From assembly GCF_010389155.1 (NCBI RefSeq), contig NC_057764.1:2976001-3040000 (forward strand): 64,000 bases of DNA. The letters run 5' to 3'. Positions 12,492 to 24,029 of the stretch are shown here, piece after piece (positions within the stretch are counted from its first letter, which is position 1; each line of letters opens with the position of its first letter). Under the pieces are notes generated by a model that searched no databases, was not told the DNA's origin, and saw nothing but the letters and a program-made list of their open reading frames with translations. Both the position numbers and the translations under genes were made by a program. The DNA is from Erigeron canadensis (taxonomy: Eukaryota; Streptophyta; Magnoliopsida; Asterales; Asteraceae).

Positions 12492-13046
12492 TAACAAACC
12501 AAATTTTCAATAATTGAACACTTATTTTTGAATATCTCCCTTTTTTTTTCTTTTTTCCTTTTTTTTCCCTCACTTTTCAAATAGAGATTAACAAACCAAA
12601 TTAATAATTTTTAATACTACTAAATAACCACAAATCAATATTTCCTTCTATTCTATACAATCTCTCTTCAATTTCCTTACTATCCCTTTCCATCAAACCT
12701 ACCAAATTACATTTCACCACAATCAACTCATAATTTCCCAAAAACTAAAAAAACACTACTTAATAAATATTTAAAAACAAGATGATAATTAAATGAAGGA
12801 AACCCAAACCATATACCTTTTCATTTTCTTGACTTCAATCTTGATTCATTCATCGTGTTTAATCCAATCCAATCCAATCACTCAACACATCATATCAAAA
12901 TCTAAAAAACAAAAAGTAAAATGAAAACCCATGAATAAAATTCAACATTTTGGAAATGGGAAATTTAATTGGGAATCTTTTTTTTTTTTTTTGCTAATTA
13001 TAGTAAATTAATAATGCAATGAAGTAAATTTAATTTCTTACCTCTT
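12492..13046. other. 3' flank of the TCP gene
   Basis: AT-rich, no open gene. Probably the 3' untranslated and downstream region of the minus-strand TCP gene. A long homopolymer T run lies at about 12979-12992. Confidence 0.4.
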
Positions 13047-14558
13047 TCATGTAGAATCATTTTGGTCTTCATCACCACTGTCAGTATTTTGTGAATGATG
13101 TTGTTGGTGGTGATCTAGGGAATGATTTTGATTTTGATTTTGGTCTGAATTCATATTTAGACCACCTCGTGAATAAGCATTTAGTGCTGCCAACATCCCT
13201 AAATTATTACTGTCACTCATTCCTAAACCCAAATGTTGTGATGGTGGTTGTTGCTGTTGTTGTTGCATTAGCATTGACCCAAGTTGCAATGAATTCCCTC
13301 TTGAATTTTGTTGAAATGTTGGGTTACTTTGAAGAAAATGCAATGGTGCTTGAAGTGTATTTCCGGACCCGGTCGGGAACGGCCACATCTGTTGGTGGTG
13401 TTGAGACTCGGGCGCAGATGTTGCGCCCGAGCCTGGACTGGCAACCGTTGTGGATACAGGTAACATCCACAACGTGTTGCCGGTAGCATTTGTGGGCGCT
13501 GGGGCAACCGCCCACATGTGAGCGGTTGTTGGCATCATATTACCATGATGCCGCAACATATTGTTACCAGAACTCGACCCCCCGGTTTCCTGTTGTTCCA
13601 TACCTCCTTTGAAATGTTTATTTGTTGGTGAATGTGATGAAGACCCAATTGTTACATTTTCTTCTTGTTGGGTTTGATTGCTTTCCTCTTTAAACAAATC
13701 TTCTCGGTACCTTTTTCTCATATAATTATTTGTTGAATCTCCACCGCCGGTCGAAATTGCTTCCGCAATTTGATCGGCGGTCAAGATATGCGGGTTTTGA
13801 TGATGTGGATGAAACCCCATCATTTGAGAAAACCCTTCTTGATCGAAAGGATGGTGTGAAAGTGCCAGCGCCCCATGAAATTGATGGGGCGCCGACTTTG
13901 AAGCCGGGACCGAAAGACTAGATCCACTGCTACGTAACGACACATTTAAAGTCGAGAAGTTAGCAGGGATCGTTCCGGTCCCGGTAGCAGCGATAATAGC
14001 TGGTTCAGCTTGTTGTAACAACCACTCAATAGTTTCACCATCAGATTTATGACCCAATTCACGGGTCAGCTGAAAAACCCTTGCGGCACAAGTGGCCGGC
14101 ATTCGAATTCGACGGCCACGGCCGTCGACTTTCGTATGCCGGTCTTTTGTTGACCTTTTTGGAGGTGGGTTTTCTTTTGGGACAATATCCTCAGATCTAG
14201 TAGCAATAGCAAGAGAAGCATCAACCGGTGGTGACTGATGGTTATTATTATTATTATTATTAGAAGGTGAAGATAAACTAGATGTAGTAGTGGCACCAAT
14301 ACTAGTGCTAGTATTAGTATTGACCATACTAATTTGATTACTAGAATTTGAAATGGAGCCCATGAATGGGGTAACACTAACAGATCGGTTTTCAAATGGG
14401 ACCACCATGGACTGGTGGTGGGTTAGATGGTGGTGAGGGTGGTGATGGTTGTGGGGTTGTGAGGGGCTACTATTATTACTAGTTGTGTTGTTGTTACTAG
14501 TATTGTTGTTTTTGTGTTGTTTATTATTATTATTTTGTTGCAAATCTGTTGGTTCCAT
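13047..14558 (-). CDS. TCP14: Class I TCP transcription factor, TCP14-like
   Basis: An uninterrupted 503-codon frame encodes a nuclear DNA-binding protein of the plant TCP family. The TCP domain lies at about residues 138-195: a basic stretch [18 protein letters not shown], then helix-loop-helix [20 protein letters not shown] and [12 protein letters not shown]. The short basic region and the cysteine at about residue 157 (ATCAARVF) are class I hallmarks. The sequence after the domain ([13 protein letters not shown], then LRSSGSS) and the length point to the TCP14 branch rather than the shorter TCP15. Class I TCPs bind GGNCCCAC-type sites and promote cell proliferation, seed germination and immune signalling in known plants; that role here is by homology. 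The N-terminus is poly-Asn and His-rich and the C-terminus is Gln-rich, both low complexity. The ATG chosen is the first in frame, followed by MEPTDLQQ. No intron is needed. TCP identity is very sure, orthology moderately so. Confidence 0.93.
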   Translation of the reverse strand: MEPTDLQQNNNNKQHKNNNTSNNNTTSNNSSPSQPHNHHHPHHHLTHHQSMVVPFENRSVSVTPFMGSISNSSNQISMVNTNTSTSIGATTTSSLSSPSNNNNNNNHQSPPVDASLAIATRSEDIVPKENPPPKRSTKDRHTKVDGRGRRIRMPATCAARVFQLTRELGHKSDGETIEWLLQQAEPAIIAATGTGTIPANFSTLNVSLRSSGSSLSVPASKSAPHQFHGALALSHHPFDQEGFSQMMGFHPHHQNPHILTADQIAEAISTGGGDSTNNYMRKRYREDLFKEESNQTQQEENVTIGSSSHSPTNKHFKGGMEQQETGGSSSGNNMLRHHGNMMPTTAHMWAVAPAPTNATGNTLWMLPVSTTVASPGSGATSAPESQHHQQMWPFPTGSGNTLQAPLHFLQSNPTFQQNSRGNSLQLGSMLMQQQQQQPPSQHLGLGMSDSNNLGMLAALNAYSRGGLNMNSDQNQNQNHSLDHHQQHHSQNTDSGDEDQNDST

Positions 14559-15377
14559 GTGTTCTTTTGGTTATACTTTTGTAAAATAATAAAGTTTTGT
14601 TTTTTTGGTAATTTTGAAAGTGGTGGTGGGTTCAAGAAAACTGAGACATCTCTTTACCACCAACAAACCACCAGCTAACACCACCAGTGTAGGATGGTTG
14701 ATTATAGAGAGAGGATTGAAAAGAAAGAATAAAATAAAAATGAGATGAGATGGGTCTAGATAGAGAGAGAAAAACAGTGGAGTTGGAGTTTGTGGGGTTG
14801 GTTTGGTTTTTTGATTGACTCTTGTCTTTGTGTTTCCCCTATGGTTAATTTTAGAAGAAAGAGGGGAGTAGGGGGACCTTTATGGGTGGTCGCTAGCTAG
14901 TTGGGGAATGTTGAAATCTGTTTATCTTTTTTTTTTTCAATTTTGCATTCTTGTTATTATTTTTTACATATATTTGTTTTTAAGTTAATTTAAGTTTATT
15001 AATTTATTAAAAATGGAAGAATATAAAAATAAATAAAGATCGTATATGATTTCACTATATAACTGTTTATTATAACATGTTTTAATTATGAGTAATGATA
15101 AATTCTTCTAATTAAATCTTCTAAAAATCTTTCTAAATATAGGGTCATGACATGTGACAAAGACAAGAGTTGAGATAAGGAAAAAGAGTTAGTGGAATCT
15201 ACTTGTGACGATTTGAAGGTATTAAAAGGATTTTGAAGAGGATCTTTAGGATGATTAATCATTTTCCTTTAATTATTATTAACCAATTTAACAATTATTT
15301 TGTCATTTTCTCTAGAGATCTTAATACATTATAGTTAAATCAACTATCTAAAATCAATACATTTCTGGATCACTGTT
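14559..15377. other. TCP gene 5' region
   Basis: No gene. The strand complementary to 14700-14785 is a CT-rich tract (tctctctctatctagaccc on the coding strand), usual for plant 5' leaders and core promoters. The precise transcription start is not visible. The remainder is AT-rich. Confidence 0.4.
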
Positions 15378-15392
15378 GAAAAAAAATACATT

Positions 15393-16269
15393 CCTGGATC
15401 CGTTTTATTGCAGGTAAGGTTGGGAAAGGTGACTCAATCCGTTTCTGGATCGATTCATGGTGTTGTGACACCCCTCTTCATACTAAATTCCCGAATTTGC
15501 TCAAGTGGAACGTTATAAAGGTTGTTTTATAATGGAACCTTGTACTGGAAATGGTCATTTCTCACAATGGGAATGGCAATTGATCACCCTGCCATCTAGC
15601 CGAGTTGAACTCCATCAACGACAAGATCTTTTGCACATGCTCCATATGTTCACCTCTCTACCTCAGAAGACTCGTGGAGATGGACCCCTGATACATCTGA
15701 CTCGTTTAGTGTGAAATCGATCAAGTCCAAGCTACAATCTGCAGCCCTTGCATCCAATCGATGGACCTTCCCATGGAACCGTATTGCTTCATTGAAAGTC
15801 AACATGCACGGTTGGCGTATCGAGATGAACCGACTATCGACGATTGATCAGCTCCTATCAAGCAACATTCCTCTTATTTCTCCTCTATGTTCGATTTGTA
15901 ATGACCAGAATGAATCGGCATCCCACCTCTTCATCCACTGCTCTTTTGTCGACTCTCTTTGGAAACACATCCTCGGTTGGCGTAACATATCACTTCTGAA
16001 ACCTGGAACCTTGCAAGAACTCTTTGAAGTACACAACGACCCTGTTATTGCTTCAGAATGATTTTATTTTTAATCACAAGCCTCCATCTTTCCGGTTTGC
16101 AGTAAAAGAGATCAAGACACTTAGCTACTCGTGGCTATCAAATCGATCTAACTTTTCCACTATTGATTGGTCAAATTAGAGTAATTTTATACTTAGCTCT
16201 TTGTAATTTTTTGGTCCTTCTATACTCTAGCTTCACGCTAGCTTTTATCTTAATAAAATTTGAATGTTC
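15393..16269 (+). mobile_element. 5'-truncated non-LTR retrotransposon (LINE)
   Basis: Only the 3' end of the element is present, with decayed coding sequence. Fragments typical of the region after plant LINE reverse transcriptases can be read in two frames: GDSIRFWIDSW near 15430, SWRWTPDTSDSFSVKS near 15680, then the zf-RVT region at 15711-16061 with CSICNDQNESASHLFIHC and LWKHIL. The element ends in ttaataaaatttgaatgttc and an A tail. Both sides carry the same 15-mer gaaaaaaaatacatt (15378-15392 and 16270-16284), which I read as the target-site duplication. Frameshifts make it non-functional. Confidence 0.8.
15711..16061 (+). pseudogene. LINE pol remnant, zf-RVT domain
   Basis: This is the longest open part of the LINE, 116 codons. 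It carries the cysteine/histidine zinc-binding arrangement found after plant LINE reverse transcriptases: CSICNDQNESASHLFIHC, then SLWKHIL. Upstream protein similarity continues in the same frame as far back as about 15675 and then shifts frame. It is a relic, not a host gene. Confidence 0.75.
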
Positions 16270-16284
16270 GAAAAAAAATACATT

Positions 16285-16715
16285 TATGTAAATAATATGT
16301 ATTTATTTCTATCATCATTTTATTTCTTTTATTATTATTCATCAATTTAATAGTAGCGGGTCATCTTGCTGCCCCTCACCCACCCACCACCATCGGTCAT
16401 TGGTAGACCAGCACCACAATACAACATTGGTTGTGCTTACGACTCACTTAACCAACAAGCGTTTTAGTTTTGACGGAATGAATGGTTAGTTGCAACTAAG
16501 AAAAGTGCTAAGAAAACAAATTTGAATTTGAACCCGATTTATTTAAAAGATATATTTTATTTTATTATTCTACATGTTGTTAGTTTCTGGGAATGGAAGG
16601 AAGGATAATGACAAACCATTGAATATTGGGTCCCGACTCCCGATTTTAATTTTGATGTACTAAATAAACTCTTTAAATGTGGCTCTCATTAGTTGTTTGT
16701 AAAGAGCGATTAGTT

Positions 16716-16716
<1 letters not shown>
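16285..16716. other. Gene-free stretch
   Basis: No supported feature; AT-rich sequence between the LINE and a microsatellite. Confidence 0.4.

Positions 16717-16772
<56 letters not shown>
16717..16772. repeat. (TAA)n microsatellite
   Basis: About 18 uninterrupted trinucleotide units. It sits just left of a Harbinger transposase C-terminal remnant, at the point where that element is broken. Confidence 0.95.
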
Positions 16773-16827
16773 TTATGATGAAAATGATTTATCCAAATAA
16801 TAATAATAAAAATAATAATTTACTTTC

Positions 16828-17403
16828 GTCGAACCATGTATGCTTGTGTTATATTGCATAACATGATCGTCGAGGATTCGGGTCATGCAATAACCTCCTA
16901 TGATCTAGAAATCCTAGCTGAGCCACCCTGTGTACCTGTTCGTACCTTCCGAGAGAGGATGGCGGTCCACGCACGGACCAATAAGGAGCTTCGAGACCGA
17001 GGGGTTCACCATGGTCTTCGTCACGATCTTGTCGAGCATATTTGGCGTCTCCCGTGATCCATTGTTGTTTGTCTTAGTAATAATAAATTGTGAAACTATG
17101 TTGTTGTTTTTAATTAATAATGTGTTGTTTTTTTTTTAGTATTGTATTGTATGCTTTTTTTATTTAATGGAATTTTTAAGTGTGTTTTTATTAAAAAAAA
17201 TTGAAGTTGTATAAGTTAGAGGGTTGAAAATGTATAATTAAATAGATGGTAGAATATTGGGTTGAAAAGGTAAAGTTAAATAAATGGTGGGTCCTAGACT
17301 AGTTCTAGCATTGTGGGTGTTTTGGGGGGATTAATCCTTGGGCTGATGTGGTGTTGACAAGGACTAGTCCTTGAAGGATGAGTGTCTCCCACTGTGAATG
17401 CTC
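16828..17403 (+). mobile_element. PIF/Harbinger element, 3' end only
   Basis: A 73-codon frame (16836-17057) is the C-terminal end of a Harbinger transposase: CVILHNMIVEDSG, then RTNKELRDRGVHHGLRHDL and VEHIW. An untranslated tail follows and ends at 17403. The terminus read inward is gagcattcacagtgggagac, the usual shape of a Harbinger/Tourist end, followed by TAA as possible target. The catalytic part and the left end are missing, with a TAA microsatellite in their place. Confidence 0.75.
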
Positions 17404-17609
17404 TAATTACACACAATGCTTTATTTCTAGGTGATCGGCCTGGTACTTGGTGAGTAGGAGGTAAGTTAACACCTTGGGTAGTTGATTTGATTGGTATGGG
17501 GCATTATTTGTCTTTAGACTAATGGGTCACTAAAACTTTTTTTTTTTAGAACAAAATTACATGGTGAGATTTAGTCGAAAAGAGTGCTCATTTCAAGGGT
17601 TATTAGATT
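17404..17609. other. Short spacer between two Harbinger copies
   Basis: No gene. A T-rich run lies at about 17538-17548. Confidence 0.3.
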
Positions 17610-19880
17610 AGGAGGAGTAGAGCATCCATAGAATGCCCCTCCTCCATCCATATGTTGACACGTGTCCCACTCTAATCACAAGGGGCATTCCCCCATTCTC
17701 TTGGGGTGGAGGAATGCCCTTTGAGGCATTCCCTAATATTTTATTTTTTTTGTAAATAAATTAAATAAAATAAACTACTTTATTACATAAAAAAAACTAA
17801 ATAATTTTTATTAAATAATAAAACATCACACTTTTTATTAAATAAAAAACTAAACATCACACTTAAAAAATACATAAAAACTTGAAATAAAGCTAATCAG
17901 AGTCGTCATCGTCGGTGCTAACATAATCTCGAAGATCGGCGAAGGGATCGGTTGGAGGCTCGAAGTCATGTGGTGTGTTCGCCCAAAGATGGTCAACCAA
18001 ATCTGCCGTTAGCATGTTGTGAGTTTCTCGGTTTTTGACAGCATGCAGATTTTGGATCCGAACTTCCATTGGAGTTTGGTGCCTCCAATAATCGGGATTT
18101 AGGCTCGGTTCTTGATCGTTATAGTTTTGGCACACGGCTTTGCCTTCATCTTCCAGAATCATGTTATGTAATATGATACAAGCATAACAAACATCCTGAA
18201 TGGCTTTTTTGTTCCAATATAATGCCGGGTGTTTTAGAACCTTCCATCATTTTTTAAGCACACCGAAAGCCCGCTCAATACCCTTTCGTGCCGACTCTTG
18301 TTTTTTCTTAAAAAGCTTTCTTTTTTCATCAATCGGGTCGGAAAATGTCTTCACAAATGTAGCATATTAGGGATAGATGTCGTCTCCCAAATAGTAGCCC
18401 TTCTCGTAATGGTTTCCGTTTGCAGAAAACTGTACTGCAAATAAAATAAAAAAACATACAAAAATTTCCTCAAGATAAATAAATATTTACGAATACACAT
18501 TAATAATTAAACATTTGTAATTAAACTTTTACCACTAGGTGCCAAGCCGTTAATAATTTCCTCAAGAATCGGCGATGCTTCAAACACATTGATATCATTG
18601 TGCGAACCTTGCTGTCCAAAATAAGCATTCCAAATCCATAGATCGTTCGATGCTACAGCCTGCAGTATCAATGACGGTCTACCTACATGACCGCTCGTGT
18701 AAGTACCTCTCCAGGCCGCCGGACACAACTCCCATGGCCAATGCATACAATCAATACTACCAATCATTCCAGAAAAACCAAGCAGTTGTTCATGGACATA
18801 GTATATATGTTGCAAATCGGTTGGAGTTGGCCTCCGTAGGTATGTTGCCCCATAAATTTCCCGTATACCTTTGAATGATAAATATATACATACATAAGTG
18901 TATACATTGTAAATATACATTTTAAATAAGTATATACGTACTATAAATTATTAACTATATACATTTTGTAAAAATAATGTTACTGATACAAAATTGTAGA
19001 CATGCTTCTCTTGATGTCCGCCCAGACATCTGCAAATACTCGTCAAGAAAATCACTATTCGCGTCGTATACCAATTGACGAATTGCAGATGTACACTTTT
19101 GTACCCCGGCGAACCCTCTTCTCCCAGCCCGATCATATCTCGTCTGAAAATATGGGTACCTAGCCTCCAAATCACTAACTATCCGCATAAATAAAGGTTT
19201 TGTCATACGAAACCTTTTTCTGAAAAGTCTCGCGTTGTATCGCGGTTGATCATCAAAGTAGTCATGCATCAAACGCGCATGTGCTTCAATACGATTGCGG
19301 TCAACTGGTACCCTTCGGTGAATGATTGGGGTAGGTTGGTCAGCAACCCGCCGTTCAAGTAGTTCGGCAGCTCGAAGAATCGCATTTTGGACACGATCTT
19401 TGTAATCGTCGTGACCGTTAGAAGATCCAGATGAAGATGAATCATCGGAATCCATATTGTGATTTTGTAGGAGATTACGTATATGTATGTAGTTGTGTTG
19501 AAAGAAAAAGATGAAGAAAATAAGAAGAGGAAGAAGATAGATGGATAAAAATGTGTTTGAGTTGTGTATGCATATATATAAGGTTGATTTATTTAATTTT
19601 AAAAAAAAATTAAATTTTTGTTGATTTCTAAGCTTTCAAACGGCTAGATTCCCACAAGAAGCCAAAATGTTAGACGCGTTACATTTCAGCCGGGCCAACT
19701 TTTTTCTCTCACCGGAACGCCCCTCGGGACCGAGTTCCGGCGTTCCGGGGGTGTTCCCGGGCGTTCCAAACGAAATCCAAGGCAAGTAACGGGCTACTCC
19801 GTATAGTCTTAAATAATGGTTTAGAGTTACGACAGCCAAACAATACAAGGACATTGCTAACATCTCCACCAACCATCCAT
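17610..19880 (-). mobile_element. PIF/Harbinger element with near-complete transposase
   Basis: The element runs on the minus strand around the transposase at 17893-19455. Its 3' flank contains gagcatccatagaatgcccc near 17620, a Harbinger-like terminus. The 5' part (19460-19880) carries TATA-like and GC-rich sequence, but I could not identify a matching 5' terminal repeat or the target duplication, so the outer limits are approximate. Confidence 0.6.
17893..19455 (-). pseudogene. Harbinger transposase (DDE), three exons, two stops
   Basis: I model three exons, 19455-18990, 18868-18533 and 18434-17893, with GT-AG introns of 121 and 98 bp in consistent phase; together they give 448 codons including the stop. 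The product resembles HARBI1-type nucleases, which cut and paste PIF/Harbinger elements. The N-terminal part has RFRMTKPLFMRIVSDLEARY. The catalytic acidic residues appear as GSIDCMHW, GSHNDINVFE and KGIERAFGVLK. The C-terminus has CYACIILHNMILEDEG and an acidic tail DDDDSD. Two in-frame stops break it: TAA at 18367-18369 after DDIYP and TGA at 18247-18249 after GVLKK. No frameshift was found, so it looks recently disabled. Confidence 0.8.
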
Positions 19881-20915
19881 AGTCCATACTTTGTAGCGAC
19901 TATAATTTAAAAGAAGCCGGTTTTTACACTAAACAATTTTAATATCTATTCTATCCATACATAAGATATAATTGTTATTTGAACCATATTTATCGAGTAA
20001 AAAAAATTGTAGTAACTTAATTTAAAAATATAACACGGGTTCACATCGGATGTCTAAATTTTGTACCTTTTTAAAAAACAGCTCGGAAAGCAACCCGTTC
20101 ACAATTGTTAGTTGGAAACGAAATCAGCCCCCTCATATTAGTTTTGAGAGAAACTTGCGACATTTCTAGAAAAAAAATATAAAATCACATTGATTACATT
20201 CATATCCATATATGTGATAAAATATACGGTTATGTATTTCTTTTTCTTTTTAACAAATGTAATGTTGCGGTATATGAATAGTGATTTGTGAAGTGGACTG
20301 ACTCCTGAGTCCTGTGTGGCAATTCAGGTAAGCGGTCAGATAAAGCATCAAATGCAGTATGCCAGTTCACCCCTCTCTTTTTCTTTTTAACTTCACACTC
20401 TTTTCACTTTTTTGGATACAAAGTTTAAAAGTTATTTTTGAAATTTACAAAATTTTTTAATTTATTTAAAACCACGGAATTCACAATCAACTCAAAATAC
20501 TTGGCCTAATAGACAATTAGACATAACAGTCAATCTTTCGTGTGTTTCTAATTATTATTTATCTAAAGTTAAAGATAGACATTGAAATTTTGAGTTTATG
20601 ATCCGTAGTCACAAGATTATTTGTTGTTATCCACTAGACTTGCAAGTTCCGATTTTGATGTGATTCCAAACATTTAAGATAAATCTAAAATTCTAAGTAA
20701 AACATATTTTATATTTATCATTAATGTTTATTATAATTTAGATTCGATCATCGATTTACTTTAATCATAATTTATTTCATACTCATGAGTCATGTATGAA
20801 GCATATTCAAATTTATTTATGATACAATCTATATAGCTACCGTAGATCGTACGGGTATTAGGACTAGTAAATATATACAGTGACGAGTTTCTCAAAATAT
20901 GTTAATCAAAGCTAA
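19881..20915. other. Gene-free AT-rich stretch
   Basis: No supported gene or repeat in about 1 kb. Confidence 0.4.
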
Positions 20916-21079
20916 ATAATTACAATTCAAGTATATCAAAGCTAAATAATTGGCAGCGGCATGCTTGGCGGGTTGGCCAAGCCGCTGGCTGCACACCGCC
21001 GCCATCCCTGCGGCATGCGAACGACATGAGGTTCGGCGGGCTAAAAGCCAGCCACAGGCTGGAGGAATTTGAACGTTGG

Positions 21080-21700
21080 GAGGAGCGTGGGGAGGTGGGG
21101 GCCACACCTTTTTGACCGTTTGAACTCAAATAAAAAAATAAAAATTCTCTACCTCTTTATCTATATATACACTACATTTCAACCAAAAAATTCACCAAAC
21201 AAAACCATATCTTCACACTTTCACCCAAAAAAATACCACATTACTAAAAAATGGATTCCTCTTCCTCATCTTCTTCATTTTGTGTTCTACCGGAGTTAGA
21301 CGATTCGTCTACGAGGAATACTATTCAGTTTTTTAATCAAGTGTACGTCAAGCTTGAAGATACCAGCACCTCTTCCGACACTCGTAGGTACATCGATCGA
21401 GACCGAGAAGAAGCTCCCGCGATACTAATGCGTGACTACTTCGTTGAAGACTTAAAGTTTGACGAACCATTTTTTCGTCATTGTTTTCGCATGAGCAAGA
21501 AGTTATTTTTGAAGATTGTTGGTGATATTGAAGCTAAATTTAGTTTATAACCCGGAAGCAAACCGGGAGTTACAGGACGAAGACGTGCATCATCGGTTCC
21601 GATATGATCTCACGGCGCATGTATCAGCTTTAAACTTATCATACCTTGATGATCCAGCGATGCAACCACCACCAGTTGTGAGTTTGATTTAGTTGTCTTC
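21080..21700 (+). mobile_element. Internally deleted Harbinger derivative
   Basis: The start of a Harbinger transposase (21251-21547; MDSSSSSSS, then [20 protein letters not shown]) is followed directly by sequence of the transposase C-terminus (ANRELQDEDVHHRFRYDLTA, about 21550-21690). The whole catalytic middle is missing and a TAA falls at the join. A TATA-like tatatata lies upstream near 21163. This is the structure expected of a deletion derivative that could be moved only by a transposase made elsewhere. Outer ends were not resolved; GC-rich sequence from about 20950 may belong to it. Confidence 0.7.
21251..21690 (+). pseudogene. Harbinger transposase N-to-C deletion remnant
   Basis: A 99-codon frame starts at ATG 21251 with a serine-rich N-terminus and stops at 21550. 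Past the stop, C-terminal transposase residues can be read to about 21690 (DPAMQPPPVV). The related complete copy at 17893-19455 shows that some 250 residues, including all catalytic acids, are gone. Confidence 0.7.
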
Positions 21701-22550
21701 GTTATCATGTTGTTGTGTACTTTTTAATTTATGTTATGTTTAGTTTAATTCTAATGAATTATTTAAGTTTTTATTAAAAAAGAAAATGTTTGATTAAATT
21801 AAATGAAAAAGAAAAAAAATAAAATTTGAGATGGTTGAGAAGGTCATGAATGCAATTGAAAATGGTTGGGAGGGTTGGTTAGGAGAGATGAAAAAGAAAT
21901 TAATTTGAAGGTATTTGATTGGTGGAATTTAGGAGGGATAAAAAGTCCAACTACATGACTACTCTCTCCCTTATGGCAAAAATGTCTAATCGTATTACTC
22001 TGATGCAACTATAATTATTTTGTTCTTCGACATCTTGTCGTTAAGCAAATTTATAATACAACTTAGTCGTCCAGGAAAAAACATTAACAAAATATTTGTT
22101 TTGCTAAATTGATGTATTTTCTAAAATAATTTCCCCAGTGCATAGAATCGAAATACTTCAATGTTCCTATATATATATATCAATCTCCAAAAGAAAACCT
22201 TTTGTTTAGATAAATACAATAAATTAAGTTTTTACTTAATAAAGAAAATATCATTTTTTAGGTGGAAAGAGTATCTATTTATCTATAATTAATATATTTT
22301 ACTCATTTTTTCACAATCAAAATATTTGGTCACTTACAATATTTATTTTGGAACGACATATTTCAAATTACATCCAACGCATCATATAATAATGAGTGTC
22401 ATTATGAATATACCATATTGTCTTAATTAGGTCTGTGTTATTTGTTACTGTACAATTGTTCTCTAACAAAAAATCTCATGGATATGTCAACCATAATGTT
22501 TGAACTGAAATCTATGAGTATAACCGCAAATACATATCTTAGTCTGACTT
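21701..22550. other. Gene-free stretch
   Basis: Probably the 3' part of the Harbinger derivative to about 21960, then AT-rich DNA without gene signal. Confidence 0.35.
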
Positions 22551-22750
22551 AGGTGGTGTTTGTTTGGAACTTAATAAATTAAGTCATGACTTAATCAAAA
22601 TACTTAATTTATTAAGTCATCAACATTGTTTGTTTTTTTGACTTAATAAACAAAAAACAGCTGTATTAATTCAATCCATACAAAAATTACTTATCCATTT
22701 AGTCACCTAATCAATTCAGTCACTTAATGGTTAGAAAACAAATATGCCCT
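22551..22750. mobile_element. TIR MITE (aggtggtgtttgttt ends)
   Basis: Left end aggtggtgtttgttt and inverted right end agggcatatttgttt pair imperfectly. The interior is made of the word acttaat/attaagt in both orientations, so it folds back. No target duplication was settled. Confidence 0.5.
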
Positions 22751-22976
22751 TAATTTGCCTCTGGTCACTTAGATAACCGACCAAATTTTCTCTTAGGAAC
22801 ATAAATGTGCAATGATTCATATTCAATAGTAAAATATACAAAGTTGAATACATATAATATCAAACAAATTAACTTTGCTATATGCTAAATCAAGGACACA
22901 TCAACATAACCGATCCCACACAAAATGTTTATTTGTTGTTAAATACATCGATCGTGTACATGACAGTGGTTTAGAG

Positions 22977-23162
22977 GGAATGAGATTTCCTCAAGTTTTC
23001 CCAACTTGATAAGTCAAATTAGGAGGATCTTGACTATTGATTGAAAATCAAGAGCTAAAATTAAATAAATATCATTGAATCTTGACTTTTAATTTTCATC
23101 CAAAGGTCAAGATTTTTCCAACTTGACTAGTCAAGTTGGAAAAACTTAGAAAATCATCCTCC
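22977..23162. mobile_element. Mutator-type MITE with 9-bp target duplication
   Basis: The 186-bp element starts ggaatgagatttcctcaag and ends, inverted, ggaggatgattttctaag; the arms contain ttcccaacttgat/ccaacttgactag. It is flanked on both sides by the identical 9-mer ggtttagag (22968-22976 and 23163-23171), the target length of Mutator-like elements. Confidence 0.8.
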
Positions 23163-24029
23163 GGTTTAGAGTCACATACAAATAGTATCAAAATCAACAA
23201 AGTTTATTATACTCTCATGCACTAACTTTTAAATCTAATAGTATGTGTGTGTTTTTGACTTTTTGGCTGCTCTTCTTTTTCATGTCCTTTACGGGGTCCC
23301 TTCCTCAAGATTGTAGCTTTCATCTTAACATCCTTTGTGTGTGGACATATATGTAAATAGACTTTGCGAGAGATATAATTCATTCATTTATGTGTTTAAA
23401 TTTTGGCAGTCTTTTATTTTGTAGCGTGTGAGGATCGAATATTTGAACTTTATCTACAAAGATAAAGGTTTTTAATTTAATCCAACCATATTTATTAACG
23501 GGTTATCAGATAATAATAGTAAATTAGATAAAACAATATGCATCAGCTGGTAATGGTATGTCGCGATGTTGGTTCGTCAAGGTCACACCCAATTTTAATT
23601 ATAGCTTAATTTTTTTTTTCTAACTTTTAATTATAGCTTAATTAAATGAGGTTATGACAATGATCCAATGATAAGTAACCCGGGATTTTCCCAGAGGCAG
23701 GGGTGCAACATTTGCCAAGTGAAGTTTGGACCCTATTAATTCCTAGTAGTGTAGGAAGTTTAGGTGGTTTTTTCTATGGTAGCCAACTTAGCTATAGGAG
23801 AAGGGAGATCTACTTTAGAAAACGACCGTCTAATAATATTGAGAATGCTTTCATTTTTATATGGTGAGGAGTATGTTGACACTATGAATAATGTGTACGT
23901 ATAAAGGAATAACAATTAAATGTTATCTAGATGAAAATCTAGACTTAAATGAATAAACCTGTCGAGTTAGTTAAGTTTGAGTTTGGTCATGGCAAAATAT
24001 CCAAACTAAATATGCACCCACCCATATGA
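23163..24029. other. Gene-free stretch
   Basis: No supported gene. A weak tRNA-like pair of boxes near 23549-23580 (cagctggtaatggta and ggttcgtcaagg) is too degenerate to call. Confidence 0.35.

Noticed and set aside
13091..13486. 131-codon plus-strand frame opposite the TCP gene
   Set aside because: It is the antisense reading of low-complexity TCP codons; the minus-strand TCP protein explains the sequence completely.
19636..19887. 83-codon minus-strand frame upstream of the Harbinger transposase
   Set aside because: It covers the GC-rich 5' part of the element and shows no transposase or other known residues.
17893..21690. Functional host gene of the HARBI1 type instead of transposon
   Set aside because: Two in-frame stops, neighbouring broken copies and transposon-like ends favour a mobile element over a domesticated gene.
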